DNA from: Endozoicomonadaceae bacterium
Lineage (GTDB): Bacteria; Pseudomonadota; Gammaproteobacteria; Pseudomonadales; Endozoicomonadaceae
Length of the DNA stretch: 14,113 nt
Assembly (NCBI GenBank): GCA_023146365.1
Contig: JAGLCE010000130.1
Span: 1 to 14,113 of the forward strand
Reading direction: 5' to 3'
The position numbers and the translations under genes were made by a program. Positions 1 to 8,247 of the stretch are shown piece after piece; position 1 is the stretch's first letter, and each line of letters begins with the position of its first letter. The notes below the pieces were generated by a model, which was given only the letters and a program-made list of their open reading frames with translations, was not told the origin of the DNA and made no database searches.

Positions 1-24
1 ACCTACACCTACACCTACACCTAC
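1..24. repeat. Hexanucleotide tandem repeat (ACCTAC)4
   Basis: Four perfect copies of ACCTAC begin at the very first base, so the array probably extends beyond the window. On the minus strand it reads GTAGGT, in frame with the ankyrin gene, and encodes alternating Val-Gly. A six-base unit keeps the frame when copy number changes, so variation would lengthen or shorten a Val-Gly tract rather than switch the gene off. Confidence 0.85.
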
Positions 25-411
25 GTTTTTTAGACACAGCTCGGCTGTTTTTTTATTAACTCCATTGAACAACAATAAAACGTTTATAACCTCACTGCGA
101 GCATGGAAAAATGCATAGTGCAACGGTATTTGTCCAAAGTTGTTAGAAATATTAACAGGAGAACCATGTTCTAGCAGGGTTTTGACGATATCGGTGTGAC
201 CATTGGAACATGCAAGGTGCAACGGTGTCTGTTTATGATTATTAACAATATCAACAGTAGCCTTACCAACTGTTATCAGGGATTTGGCTACATTATTGTA
301 GTTATTGTGACATGCAAGGTGCAACAATGTGAATCTATCTTTGTTAGAATACCTACTAGAATGATTACAAAGTTTTAGGCAAGGATGGACGATTCCATTA
401 TTAATCTCCAT
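1..411 (-). CDS. Ankyrin-repeat protein, 3' part beyond window
   Basis: The minus strand is open from 411 to the left edge (137 codons, no stop seen), so this is the N-terminal part of a longer protein. At least three ankyrin-type units are readable. They contain the helix-turn signatures TLLHLACHNN, TPLHLACSNGHTDIVKTLLEHG and IPLHYAFFHARSEVINVLL, each with the usual consensus spacing. Ankyrin repeats bind proteins and, in host-associated bacteria, are frequent in secreted effectors; which partner is bound cannot be told. The first in-frame ATG is at 411, and no strong ribosome-binding site precedes it. The same frame stays open upstream to a stop near 510, so a non-ATG start further up is possible. 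The visible end encodes (Val-Gly)n from a GTAGGT repeat. It is AT-rich and divergent to the ankyrin gene at 856. Confidence 0.75.
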   Translation of the reverse strand, partial: MEINNGIVHPCLKLCNHSSRYSNKDRFTLLHLACHNNYNNVAKSLITVGKATVDIVNNHKQTPLHLACSNGHTDIVKTLLEHGSPVNISNNFGQIPLHYAFFHARSEVINVLLLFNGVNKKTAELCLKNVGVGVGVG

Positions 412-855
412 CACAGTACGACTATAATTGAAAAAATGATTAACATCAACATCAACAAAAATTACCGGTGGTTTTATCTGAGGCAGAAACAAAATACAAT
501 AAGTGCAAACCTTCAGGGTATGCCATTACTGGCAGATCGGTTAATGTACAGGGCTTAAAGAAACCATGAGCTTACGAGTAGTCGGTGATGGGGGTGAGCG
601 AGTGCTGTCAACAACCTGAAGCGGGTTGGCACGTTAAGAATGATAGAGTGGGTGACAAAATGAGGAAAGTTTAATGAGCGTAGCGAGGGTCTATTTTAAC
701 AAAACAGGCACAGTAAAATTCTACTAGTCACTATGTAGTAATAACCAACAATAATTACTTCTCACTGCTCCATTTGTAAAATTTCGAAAAACAATGAACC
801 TTTCACTAAATCATTGTCTATTAATAATGAAAACACTGAACACAAGGCTATATTA
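412..855. other. Intergenic region between divergent ankyrin genes
   Basis: This gap lies between the two divergent ankyrin starts and should hold both promoters, but I see no convincing -35/-10 pair. Positions 500-690 are less AT-rich than the flanks. Every frame I read there is broken by stops, so it may be decayed older sequence. A small dyad CTAC/GTAG lies around 721-738. No RNA gene was recognised. Confidence 0.5.
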
Positions 856-3279
856 ATGACACCATTCCAAAATTCAACTGACAATCAGTGCTATGTATCA
901 GCAATGAATATTGCTCTAGACTTCATGGGTATGGATAGTAACAGAACATCTACTAATAATGGTTATTTGAAAGTTACATGTAGCCATAGGTACGCCCCTA
1001 TTTTTTATGCTTCTGTCAAAACGTTGGTTAAAACCCAAGAAAATAGGCGGTCGTGCGTTCTTTGTAATGAAACAAACTACCTCTGCCCTCATAACAGTGA
1101 GCACTTGAAAATTGATGAAATTCCTAACTATGATCTCCAAGAATTAGATAACTCAATGATTCTACTTGATTGCCATACCGGTAATATAGAATCATTAAAA
1201 CTTCGATATCAGGCAGACCCTAATATATTTAATAGAATGAAAAACAAAAAAGATAACAACAAAAATTATCCTTTCATTTTCACTGCCAGTCAAGATAACC
1301 ATATTGATGTCATTAGATTTCTACTTAGCAAGGGTGTAGATATCAATATCGTCGACCCAAAAACTAAATTAAGTGCCCTCGATATAGCTATCAAAAATAA
1401 AAATAGCCTTGTCGTTCTATGCCTGTTAAGCGAAAATGCTTTTTTTGATCCATCATCAAAACAAGCAGAGTCTCTTCTTCGCTTGGCATGCAAAGAGGGA
1501 GATCTTCATCTCGTCAAATACCTTAACCATTGCTTGGTAAATATAGAAAGTAAGAATAAGCGTGGCAAAACTGCACTCTTTATAAGCATACAAAATAATC
1601 GGTTTGAAGTGGTCAAACAGCTCATCACACTGAAAGTTGATGTTAATTCCTCGACAAACGAACGGCTGTCCCCCCTACACATAGCGGTAAAAACAAGAAA
1701 TTATAAAATAATCCAACTCTTGCTCGAAAACGCCGCTAACATTAACGCTATAACGAAAAAAGGGATGACCCCCTTACATACATCCTGTAAAATACAAGAT
1801 TTGCTTACGGTTTCAATCCTACTATGGAACGGTGCTGACACTGGTGTTTATAACTCGCTCAAAGAATCCCCGCTCCTCATAGCCATAAACAACAAGAATC
1901 ATAAAATAATGATGAAATTGATAAAATCGCGGGCTAGGATTAATACTGAGCATAAGGACGGGGAACCTTTATTGAATCTGGCCGTAAAAACAAATAATGT
2001 AATTGCAGTTAGCATACTGCTTAATCATAATATGGATCCCACCTATGTTAATAAGGTACATAGTAGTGACAAAATGAGTCCATTTAACTTGGCTGTCATT
2101 CAAGAAAATTTACCGATGATGAAATTATTGATCAGTTTTAAGTGTGACATTAATAATCATTATAGTATGCTAGACGGTGAATTTTTGTTGTGCAGTCCCA
2201 TCAAAGATATTGTTGATCAAGGAAATCTAGAAGCAGCAAAGTTACTGCTAGAAATAAATGAAGAAATATTGGGAGATTTCAGTTTTCACAAGGCAGCGAA
2301 AGGGCCCAATATAGAAATACTGAAGTTACTACATAAGCATATAACCAACATTAATGCCCTAAATGATTATGGACTGACTCCTCTGAGCATCGTTACCTAT
2401 AGAGGAGATATTGAGGCAGTCAAATTCATGATCGATCATGGTTCTGATATTAACGCTAGAAATAGTGACAACAACATCCCTCTACACATTGCCTGTCTAG
2501 AAGGGTATGTCGGCATAGTTAAATTACTGGGTTCACTTAATTCCGCTATCAATGTTTTTAACGATGATGGATTGACACCTATCAGTTGCGCCATCTGTAG
2601 TGGTTCTATTGAGGTCATCAAAGAACTGGTGGATCATTATGATAATGCTCTGGAAATCCATAATAGTTCAGGATACAATGCTTTATGCGAAGCCATTATA
2701 GTCGATGGAAAACATGATATTATTCAATATCTAATCGATAATGGTGCAAATGTTAATACTTTCTATGAAAATTGCGGGTCTCCTTTTTTATTGTCTTGCC
2801 AAAGCAAAAACCTTAAAACAATAAAATTATTAATCGACAATGGGGTTGATTTTAATACGAAACATTGCCGCGGGCACATACTCTATTTTTGTCTACAATA
2901 CTGTTCTTTTGACGTCGTTAAATTATTACTTTCCTCGGGACTCTCTTTAAAGGATGTTCATGATTATAATAAAAAATTCAATGTGCTACATTATTCCGTA
3001 AAAATAGAAAAACAGTCTGCTGAGCTACTTCGGTACTTTATTCGTCTTGGCGCTGATATTAATTATGTTACTTCTGATACTAATGATACTGCACTTCATC
3101 TTGCTGTGGAAGATAAAAAATTTGACGCAGTTAAATGCTTGATAGAAGCAGGCGCCAAACTTGATATAATTAATAATAAAGGACAGTTGCCCCTTGCCAT
3201 AGCGCTTGAAAATAATGATAAAGATATTATAAAAATCCTGAAAGGCGCATCATTATGTAAAAAATCTAGTAAGTACTAG
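856..3279 (+). CDS. Large ankyrin-repeat protein with N-terminal Cys/His cluster
   Basis: From ATG 856 the protein has 807 residues. The frame is open further up to a TTG at 814 (821 residues). ATG 856 is preferred because AAGG lies 8 bases before it, while TTG 814 has no ribosome-binding site. Residues about 100-800 are roughly 20 ankyrin units of about 33 residues; clear examples are SPLHIAVKTRNYKIIQLLLE, TPLHTSC, IPLHIACLEGYVGIVKLL and TALHLAVEDKKFDAVKCLIE. Residues 42-83 hold C42-x-H44, C67-x2-C70, C77-x-H79 and H83, a possible zinc site somewhat like the second half of a RING or U-box. No signal peptide or membrane segment is visible. Ankyrin proteins of this size in host-associated bacteria are often effectors; that role is inference. 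It is AT-rich compared with cydDC, which suggests acquisition. Confidence 0.9.
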   Translation: MTPFQNSTDNQCYVSAMNIALDFMGMDSNRTSTNNGYLKVTCSHRYAPIFYASVKTLVKTQENRRSCVLCNETNYLCPHNSEHLKIDEIPNYDLQELDNSMILLDCHTGNIESLKLRYQADPNIFNRMKNKKDNNKNYPFIFTASQDNHIDVIRFLLSKGVDINIVDPKTKLSALDIAIKNKNSLVVLCLLSENAFFDPSSKQAESLLRLACKEGDLHLVKYLNHCLVNIESKNKRGKTALFISIQNNRFEVVKQLITLKVDVNSSTNERLSPLHIAVKTRNYKIIQLLLENAANINAITKKGMTPLHTSCKIQDLLTVSILLWNGADTGVYNSLKESPLLIAINNKNHKIMMKLIKSRARINTEHKDGEPLLNLAVKTNNVIAVSILLNHNMDPTYVNKVHSSDKMSPFNLAVIQENLPMMKLLISFKCDINNHYSMLDGEFLLCSPIKDIVDQGNLEAAKLLLEINEEILGDFSFHKAAKGPNIEILKLLHKHITNINALNDYGLTPLSIVTYRGDIEAVKFMIDHGSDINARNSDNNIPLHIACLEGYVGIVKLLGSLNSAINVFNDDGLTPISCAICSGSIEVIKELVDHYDNALEIHNSSGYNALCEAIIVDGKHDIIQYLIDNGANVNTFYENCGSPFLLSCQSKNLKTIKLLIDNGVDFNTKHCRGHILYFCLQYCSFDVVKLLLSSGLSLKDVHDYNKKFNVLHYSVKIEKQSAELLRYFIRLGADINYVTSDTNDTALHLAVEDKKFDAVKCLIEAGAKLDIINNKGQLPLAIALENNDKDIIKILKGASLCKKSSKY

Positions 3280-3291
3280 ATTACCCGTTAA

Positions 3292-3318
3292 GGAACGTGC
3301 GATTACGTTCCGAATTTT
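3292..3318 (+). terminator. Rho-independent terminator of the ankyrin gene
   Basis: A perfect 7-bp stem, GGAACGT (3292-3298) and ACGTTCC (3305-3311), closes a 6-base loop 12 bases after the ankyrin stop codon. It is followed by GAATTTT. The T-tract is short and interrupted, so termination may be moderate. Confidence 0.6.
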
Positions 3319-3558
3319 AATAAAATTAGCCTATTAATGTCGATTGCAGGGGAACTATTCTCTGCTGGATTCAAGCAATAAGTGAAATCAACTTCTCGCT
3401 GTAAACTTCGTACAGTATCCGGGCCATAAAATTTTTCTGGAACATAGCATTAATCAACAGGTCCATTGTCCTTACATCGGATTCTGTCAGATGAATAAAA
3501 AAATGAGCCAAGAAAAAAGGAAGAAAAAAAGAGGCCAAGAGTCACTTGAAAAGGAGTC

Positions 3559-3795
3559 ATGAAAAGGGGGCAAGTCACTTGTACAGTGCAGTTGGCTCAA
3601 TGTTTATGTAGAGACCTACTGTTTCGCAAGTTTTGTCACCTTGAACTGGGTGGAGACGTTTCCGAAGCCTCCACTTTGAGGCGGTTTCGAACACGACTGG
3701 TTGAAGATGGCTTTATTCATAGCCAAAGCGTGACACTGAGTGATGTTCACGACTCTCAGGAGCGCGACGTGTTTCTGGGATTAATGACGGATTGA
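3559..3795 (+). pseudogene. IS5-like transposase N-terminal remnant
   Basis: This is a 78-codon frame opened by ATG with AAGGAG only two bases upstream. Residues about 20-50 (LLFRKFCHLELGGDVSEAST, then LRRFRTRLVEDG) match the N-terminal pattern of IS5-family transposases (DUF772 region): an 'RxF...L', then 'vPDxsTlxrFRxrL' and a following acidic-Gly turn. The usual Pro-Asp is replaced by Ser-Glu. The frame ends after 78 residues, with no DDE catalytic domain downstream, so no active transposase is present. It could be a remnant from an insertion that brought in the ankyrin block. The family call rests on this short motif only. The gene seems non-functional for transposition, though the short frame itself is intact. 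Confidence 0.45.
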
Positions 3796-3850
3796 TGTGC
3801 GAAGCTGACACAGAGCCACGCAGCAATGGGTTATTTTTTCAATCTCCTAA

Positions 3851-3912
3851 GGGGGGGATATTAATCGGTGGTCAGTCCGACAGGCTGCTAGCCAAAGAAT
3901 AAAATTCCCCCC
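3851..3912. repeat. G-run/C-run inverted repeat
   Basis: A run of seven G (3851-3857) followed by ATATT is mirrored by AAAATT and a run of six C (3907-3912), about 50 bases apart. This may be a remnant of a mobile-element end or a weak long-range hairpin. No T-tract follows, so it is not a standard terminator. Confidence 0.3.
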
Positions 3913-4016
3913 TCGTGCACAACTCTAATTCTATTAATCCAGCGTTACTTGAACGCTTAAGGCTGTTAACATTACGTTGCCGTTTGCGTGGTAGCATCGT
4001 TGGTGATGAGCCCTGA
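3903..4016 (+). pseudogene. Short coding remnant upstream of cydD
   Basis: A stop-bounded frame of 37 codons contains the Leu/Arg-rich stretch NPALLERLRLLTLRCRLRGS, followed by IVGDEP and a stop. The pattern resembles the first residues of DUF58-family proteins ('LL.RL..L.L..R....G...G.'). The rest of such a gene is missing and only a GTG (3915) could start it. It may be a decayed gene fragment or chance; the similarity is from memory and weak. Confidence 0.22.
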
Positions 4017-4075
4017 TTAGTCTGTTTTTTTTGTTCCTTTTTGTTTCAGTCACACAGTGAAATAGCGCAGTAAAT

Positions 4076-5899
4076 ATGAACAAAACCACCGAACGTGAGG
4101 TTTATCACTGGTTACGCAGCCATAAAGCAGTGGCTGGTCGCTGGCTTGGGTCTGTTATGGCCTTCGGTATTGGTAATGGCCTGATGATCATCGTCCAAGC
4201 TTGGTGTTTGGCCGCTATAGTTCACACTCTGGTGATGGATGGGCAGGAACGCACCGTGATTCTGCCTTATCTTGTCGGATTCCTTCTGGCTAGCCTGATG
4301 CGCGCCGGTTGCCTGTTGGGGCGTGAGATGGCCGGGTTCCGAGCAGGACTGGCCGTCCGTCGGCAGATGCGGCAGATGTTATTGGAGCGGATGGGTCAGC
4401 TGGGCCCCGCAGTGATAGGCCAGCGTCCGGCTGGTGAGTGGCTGACTCTGCTGCTGGAGCAGGTGGAAGAACTCCAGGATTTCTTTGCACGCTATCTGCC
4501 CCAGATGTCGCTTTCATGGTTGATTCCGCTGATCATTCTGCTGGTGGTGCTGCCTCAAAATTGGGCTGTGACGGTTATTTTCCTAGGGACTGCCCCATTG
4601 ATACCGCTGTTTATGATTCTGGTCGGAAAACAAGCCTCAGAGGCTAATCGTCGAAACTTTCAAGCGCTTTCTCGGCTCAGTAGCCACTTTCTGGATCGTC
4701 TGCAGGGCGTGGCGACACTGCGGCTTTTCTATCGTAGCCAACAGGAAAAAGCGATGGTGGCGACAGCGGCGGAATCGTTCCGACTTAAGACCATGCAGGT
4801 GCTGCGCCTAGCCTTTCTCTCCTCCGCCGTGTTGGAGTTTTTTGCTGCGGTCTCTATTGCCCTAACGGCGCTTTATCTCGGCATGAGTTACCTCGGTTAT
4901 CTGGATTTCGGCCTTTGGGGGGAGAGTCTTACACTGTTTACCGGTCTGTTTCTGTTGCTGCTGGCGCCCGAATTTTACCAACCGTTACGTGAGTTAGGAA
5001 CATTCTACCATGCGCGTGCCCAAGCGATCGGCGCGGGTGATCGACTCATGCATTTTTTGAATGAGCCGGTGCCAGAACGACCGCAGGGAGGAGGGGACTG
5101 TCCGGAGCAGCCAGCGGCAGACATTGTCTGTGAAGGGCTGACCGTCCGTGCACCAGGCAGTGACAAGCTATTGTTGAATCAACTCTCTTTTACCGTTGCG
5201 GCGGGTGAACATCTGGCGGTGGTTGGTCTGTCTGGCGCGGGAAAAAGTACCTTGCTGAATGTGCTGCTTGGCTTTCTGGCCTATGAAGGCAGTCTACGCG
5301 TTAACGGGGTGGAGCTGCGCGAACTTAATCCAGACAGCTGGCGTCGTCAGCTTACTTGGTTGGGGCAAAACCCTCTGCTGGTCTGCGGTTCGATCGTGGA
5401 GAATGTCCGGCTGGGTCGGGAAACGCTGTCCAGTACCGATATCGAAACTGCCTTGCGCCTGGCTCATGCCGATGAGGTCGTGGCTGGTCTGGAACAAGGG
5501 TTGGAGACGGTGTTGGGTGAGGCGGCCAGTCGGTTGTCGGTGGGTCAGGCTCAACGGATTGCGCTGGCACGGGCCATTGTCCGGCCGGCACAGCTGGTAC
5601 TGTTGGATGAACCGACCGCCAGCCTTGACCGTGACAGCGAACGGTTAGTGGACGATGGAATGAACCGTTATAGCATGGATAAAACCGTTATTATGGTCAC
5701 CCATCGACTGGAACAGGTACTGAGAGCGGATCGCGTGTTGGTATTGCATGATGGTCAGTTGGTGGAATCGGGCTCCAGTGCTGCGCTGAGGCAGAAAAAT
5801 GGCTACTTTGCCCAGCTTTGGAATGAGTGGGCGCAGGAGCTGAATGAACGTGATGACGACTTGAATCCACTGAATAACGGAGCGTCGGATTGTGCGTGA
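4076..5899 (+). CDS. cydD: Thiol/heme ABC exporter subunit CydD
   Basis: CydD is one half of the inner-membrane heterodimeric ABC transporter CydDC. CydDC is required for assembly of cytochrome bd oxidase; it was described as a glutathione/cysteine exporter and more recently linked to heme. The 607-residue protein (E. coli about 588) has an N-terminal membrane domain with hydrophobic segments near residues 25-50, 62-80, 145-182 and 245-300. A nucleotide-binding domain runs from about 350. It shows Walker A GLSGAGKST (384-392), Q-loop Gln431, signature LSVGQ (487-491, the CydD-type variant of LSGGQ), Walker B LVLLDEP (507-513) and the switch His543. ATG 4076 lacks a strong ribosome-binding site. 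The gene overlaps cydC by 8 bases, so the two are co-transcribed. No cydAB genes are in the window. The coding sequence is GC-richer than the ankyrin block to its left. Confidence 0.95.
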   Translation: MNKTTEREVYHWLRSHKAVAGRWLGSVMAFGIGNGLMIIVQAWCLAAIVHTLVMDGQERTVILPYLVGFLLASLMRAGCLLGREMAGFRAGLAVRRQMRQMLLERMGQLGPAVIGQRPAGEWLTLLLEQVEELQDFFARYLPQMSLSWLIPLIILLVVLPQNWAVTVIFLGTAPLIPLFMILVGKQASEANRRNFQALSRLSSHFLDRLQGVATLRLFYRSQQEKAMVATAAESFRLKTMQVLRLAFLSSAVLEFFAAVSIALTALYLGMSYLGYLDFGLWGESLTLFTGLFLLLLAPEFYQPLRELGTFYHARAQAIGAGDRLMHFLNEPVPERPQGGGDCPEQPAADIVCEGLTVRAPGSDKLLLNQLSFTVAAGEHLAVVGLSGAGKSTLLNVLLGFLAYEGSLRVNGVELRELNPDSWRRQLTWLGQNPLLVCGSIVENVRLGRETLSSTDIETALRLAHADEVVAGLEQGLETVLGEAASRLSVGQAQRIALARAIVRPAQLVLLDEPTASLDRDSERLVDDGMNRYSMDKTVIMVTHRLEQVLRADRVLVLHDGQLVESGSSAALRQKNGYFAQLWNEWAQELNERDDDLNPLNNGASDCA

Positions 5900-7553
5900 G
5901 CTATTGCCTTTTCTGAAGCTTTACCGTCATCACAGTCTGCAGATGGGGTTGGGCATTCTGCTGGCACTGCTGGCTCTGGCTGCCAGTGTGGGGCTGCTGG
6001 CGTTATCGGGTTGGTTTATCACCGCCACGGCGGTAGCGGGTTTAACCGTCGCGACAGCTCAAGTGTTTAATTTTTTTACTCCGAGTGCGGGTGTGCGGGG
6101 GTTTTCCATTGTCCGGACGCTGGGTCGTTATTTGGAACGGGTGGTTAGCCATGACGCCACATTTAAACTGTTGGCTCGCCTTCGAGTCTGGTTTTACGGC
6201 AAGATTGAGCCGCTAGCGCCCAGCGGTCTGCGTCGATTCCGGCAGGCTGATCTGCTGAATCGTATGGTGGCGGATATTGATGCTCTGGATAATCTCTACC
6301 TGCGTCTGCTGACTCCACTGGTTTGCGCCGTAGTGGCTGTTGCGGGTCTGATGATCTTGGCTGGGCTGTTTTCGACCGTTGCGATGATACCGCTAGCGGT
6401 CGTGCTGGTGCCGACGCTGCTATTGTTGCCGCTCTTGTTTTACCGACTGGGTAATCATGCGGGGCAGGCGGTCACTGAATCGAAAGGTCAGCTGCGCACA
6501 CGGTTGCATGATTACGTTGCCGGACAGGCCGAGCTGTTGATATTCGGCGCAGAACCGGACTATCGGAAGGCCGTTGCCTTAGAGGAAGCGCAGATGACTC
6601 AGCAGCAGGCGGTGTTGGCACGTGTGACTGGCCTGGCTGCGGCAATGGTGACCGTGTTGGCGGGTGTCGCGTTGGCAGGTTTGCTCTGGGTGACCGCCGC
6701 AGAGGTTGCCACCGGTGCATTAGCTGGATCACTGATGGTGATGTTGGCATTGGCCACTCTAGCGACGTTTGAAACGATCATTCCGGTGTCGGCGGCCTTT
6801 CAAGTGTTGGGGCAGGTGCGACGCTCAGCAGTACGACTGACCGAAGTGACTGATCAGCTGCCGTTAGTGGTGTTCCCTTCCGAGAATCGAAAAATGCCGG
6901 AGATCATCGATCAGGGCATGACGGTTGATATTACTGAACTGACATTCTGTTATCCAGGCTCTTCTCTGCCTGTTTTTGATGGATTAAGCCTTTCTGTGGC
7001 CGCCGGTGAGCGGGTTGCCATTACGGGTCATACGGGTTGTGGAAAGTCGACGTTGTTGCAACTGTTAAGTCGTGACTGGAACCCTGATGCGGGCACGTTG
7101 ACTCTGGGTGGTTGTCCCATCGAGGGTATGACGGAGGAGTTGTTGCGGCGGGTGATGACCGTGATGCCACAACGTATCCATGTTTTCAGTGCGACACTGA
7201 GGGATAACCTGCGTATCGCCGCTGAACAGATCGATGATGATCAATTATTGATCGTTTTGAAGGCTGTTGGTCTTGATCGGTTAATAGGGGGCGATGAGGG
7301 TCTGCTGGAACTCTGGTTGGGGCAGGGCGGTGTACCGCTTTCAGGTGGTGAGCAGCGTCGGCTGGGTTTGGCGCGAGTACTGTTGTGCGACAGTCCGCTG
7401 ATCATTTTGGATGAGCCGACCGAAGGGTTGGATCCTGCGACCGAGGAGATGATATTAGCGGTGCTTGATGAGGCGACCCGAGGAAAAACGGTCTTGATGG
7501 TGACACACCGGAGAGCACCGTTGAAACTGGCTGAACGGATTGTCTCACTATGA
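5892..7553 (+). CDS. cydC: Thiol/heme ABC exporter subunit CydC
   Basis: This is the second half of CydDC. The GTG start at 5892 lies inside the end of cydD, with GGAG at 5879-5882 nine bases before it, consistent with translational coupling. The N-terminus carries the CydC hallmark ALSGWFITATAVAGLT (37-52), and further membrane segments lie near 142-185 and 245-290. The nucleotide-binding domain has Walker A GHTGCGKST (379-387), signature LSGGE (483-487), Walker B LIILDEP (503-509) and His539. At 553 residues it is about 20 shorter than E. coli CydC (573). It stops at AERIVSL, just where other CydC proteins continue into the strand and tail after the H-loop. The core motifs are all intact, so it is probably functional. 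The tail may be naturally short or trimmed by a frameshift. Confidence 0.95.
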   Translation: MRELLPFLKLYRHHSLQMGLGILLALLALAASVGLLALSGWFITATAVAGLTVATAQVFNFFTPSAGVRGFSIVRTLGRYLERVVSHDATFKLLARLRVWFYGKIEPLAPSGLRRFRQADLLNRMVADIDALDNLYLRLLTPLVCAVVAVAGLMILAGLFSTVAMIPLAVVLVPTLLLLPLLFYRLGNHAGQAVTESKGQLRTRLHDYVAGQAELLIFGAEPDYRKAVALEEAQMTQQQAVLARVTGLAAAMVTVLAGVALAGLLWVTAAEVATGALAGSLMVMLALATLATFETIIPVSAAFQVLGQVRRSAVRLTEVTDQLPLVVFPSENRKMPEIIDQGMTVDITELTFCYPGSSLPVFDGLSLSVAAGERVAITGHTGCGKSTLLQLLSRDWNPDAGTLTLGGCPIEGMTEELLRRVMTVMPQRIHVFSATLRDNLRIAAEQIDDDQLLIVLKAVGLDRLIGGDEGLLELWLGQGGVPLSGGEQRRLGLARVLLCDSPLIILDEPTEGLDPATEEMILAVLDEATRGKTVLMVTHRRAPLKLAERIVSL

Positions 7554-7653
7554 GGTCGATGGCGGAATAATGATCATCATGATCGCATAACATCGAACGC
7601 TGATACCCAGGGAGTTAGGGGAAAAATGAGAGGCAGTGAGCTTGATCGGTGGT

Positions 7654-8067
7654 TTATTGATCCACCTTACCCCGAAGGGTTTTGATCTTGCTGCGGCATT
7701 TTTTTCTGTTGACGCATTTTTTTCGGGCGGAGCGTGAGGGTCGGGTGGCGATGCGTTTTTTGCGGAATACGGCGACAGAGCGAATCAGTTCTCTTAATCG
7801 CTTAAGGGCATTTTCCCGATTTTTTTCCTGACTACGGAACTGCTGGGCTTTGATCACGATGACGCCTTCGGCGGTAATCCGCTGGTCGTTCAGAGCCAGT
7901 AATCGCTGTTTGTAGAAATCAGGTAGCGAGGAGGCGTGGATGTTAAAGCGCAGGTGGATGGCTGTTGAGACTTTGTTAACATTCTGGCCACCTGCGCCCT
8001 GGGCACGGATGGCGTTGATCTCTATTTCGTGGTCTGGAATGGAGACGTTGGTGGATATTGCTAGCAT
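7654..8067 (-). CDS. arfB: Alternative ribosome-rescue factor ArfB (peptidyl-tRNA hydrolase)
   Basis: ArfB (YaeJ) enters stalled ribosomes that lack a stop codon in the A site and hydrolyses the peptidyl-tRNA. The protein has the class-I release-factor motif RAQGAGGQNVNKVSTAIHLR (21-40), with GGQ at residues 26-28. It ends in a highly basic tail (from about 107: KKRIATRPSRSARKKCVNRK, ending in KTLRGKVDQ), which in the family enters the empty mRNA channel. A longer frame opens at GTG 8088. ATG 8067 is chosen because it gives 137 residues and puts GGQ at exactly the same residue numbers as in E. coli ArfB (140 residues), whose N-terminus MIVISRHVAIPD aligns with MLAISTNVSIPD here. No clear ribosome-binding site is seen for either start. 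It is transcribed towards cydC. Confidence 0.93.
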   Translation of the reverse strand: MLAISTNVSIPDHEIEINAIRAQGAGGQNVNKVSTAIHLRFNIHASSLPDFYKQRLLALNDQRITAEGVIVIKAQQFRSQEKNRENALKRLRELIRSVAVFRKKRIATRPSRSARKKCVNRKKCRSKIKTLRGKVDQ

Positions 8068-8247
8068 AGAAAAAGGGTTGGCCTGCACTAAAAAACGGGG
8101 GTCCGGCGAGGTAAGGCCAGACGCTGATAGGCTATTAGAGCACGTTGGAGGCCTGAGCCAAAGTCGGATGGAGCTAGGAGGGCGATGCCTTTAGTCTGTT
8201 ATGGATTGCGTTTAAATAGACAACAGAGACGCTGGATACCTTTTGGA

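Noticed and set aside
31..55. Hairpin ACAGC-TCG-GCTGT followed by a T-run, like a plus-strand terminator
   Set aside because: It lies inside the open minus-strand ankyrin frame, has only a 5-bp stem, and no plus-strand gene ends before it in the window.
196..378. 60-codon plus-strand open frame
   Set aside because: It is antisense to the ankyrin repeats on the minus strand, whose TPLHLAC pattern is clear; its own protein has no recognisable features.
794..849. ATG at 794 as start of the large ankyrin gene
   Set aside because: It is in a different frame and stops after about 18 codons; the ankyrin frame has ATG 856 with AAGG upstream.
5259..5648. 129-codon plus-strand frame inside cydD
   Set aside because: It overlaps the CydD nucleotide-binding domain in another frame; Trp/Arg/Cys-rich composition is typical of a shadow frame.
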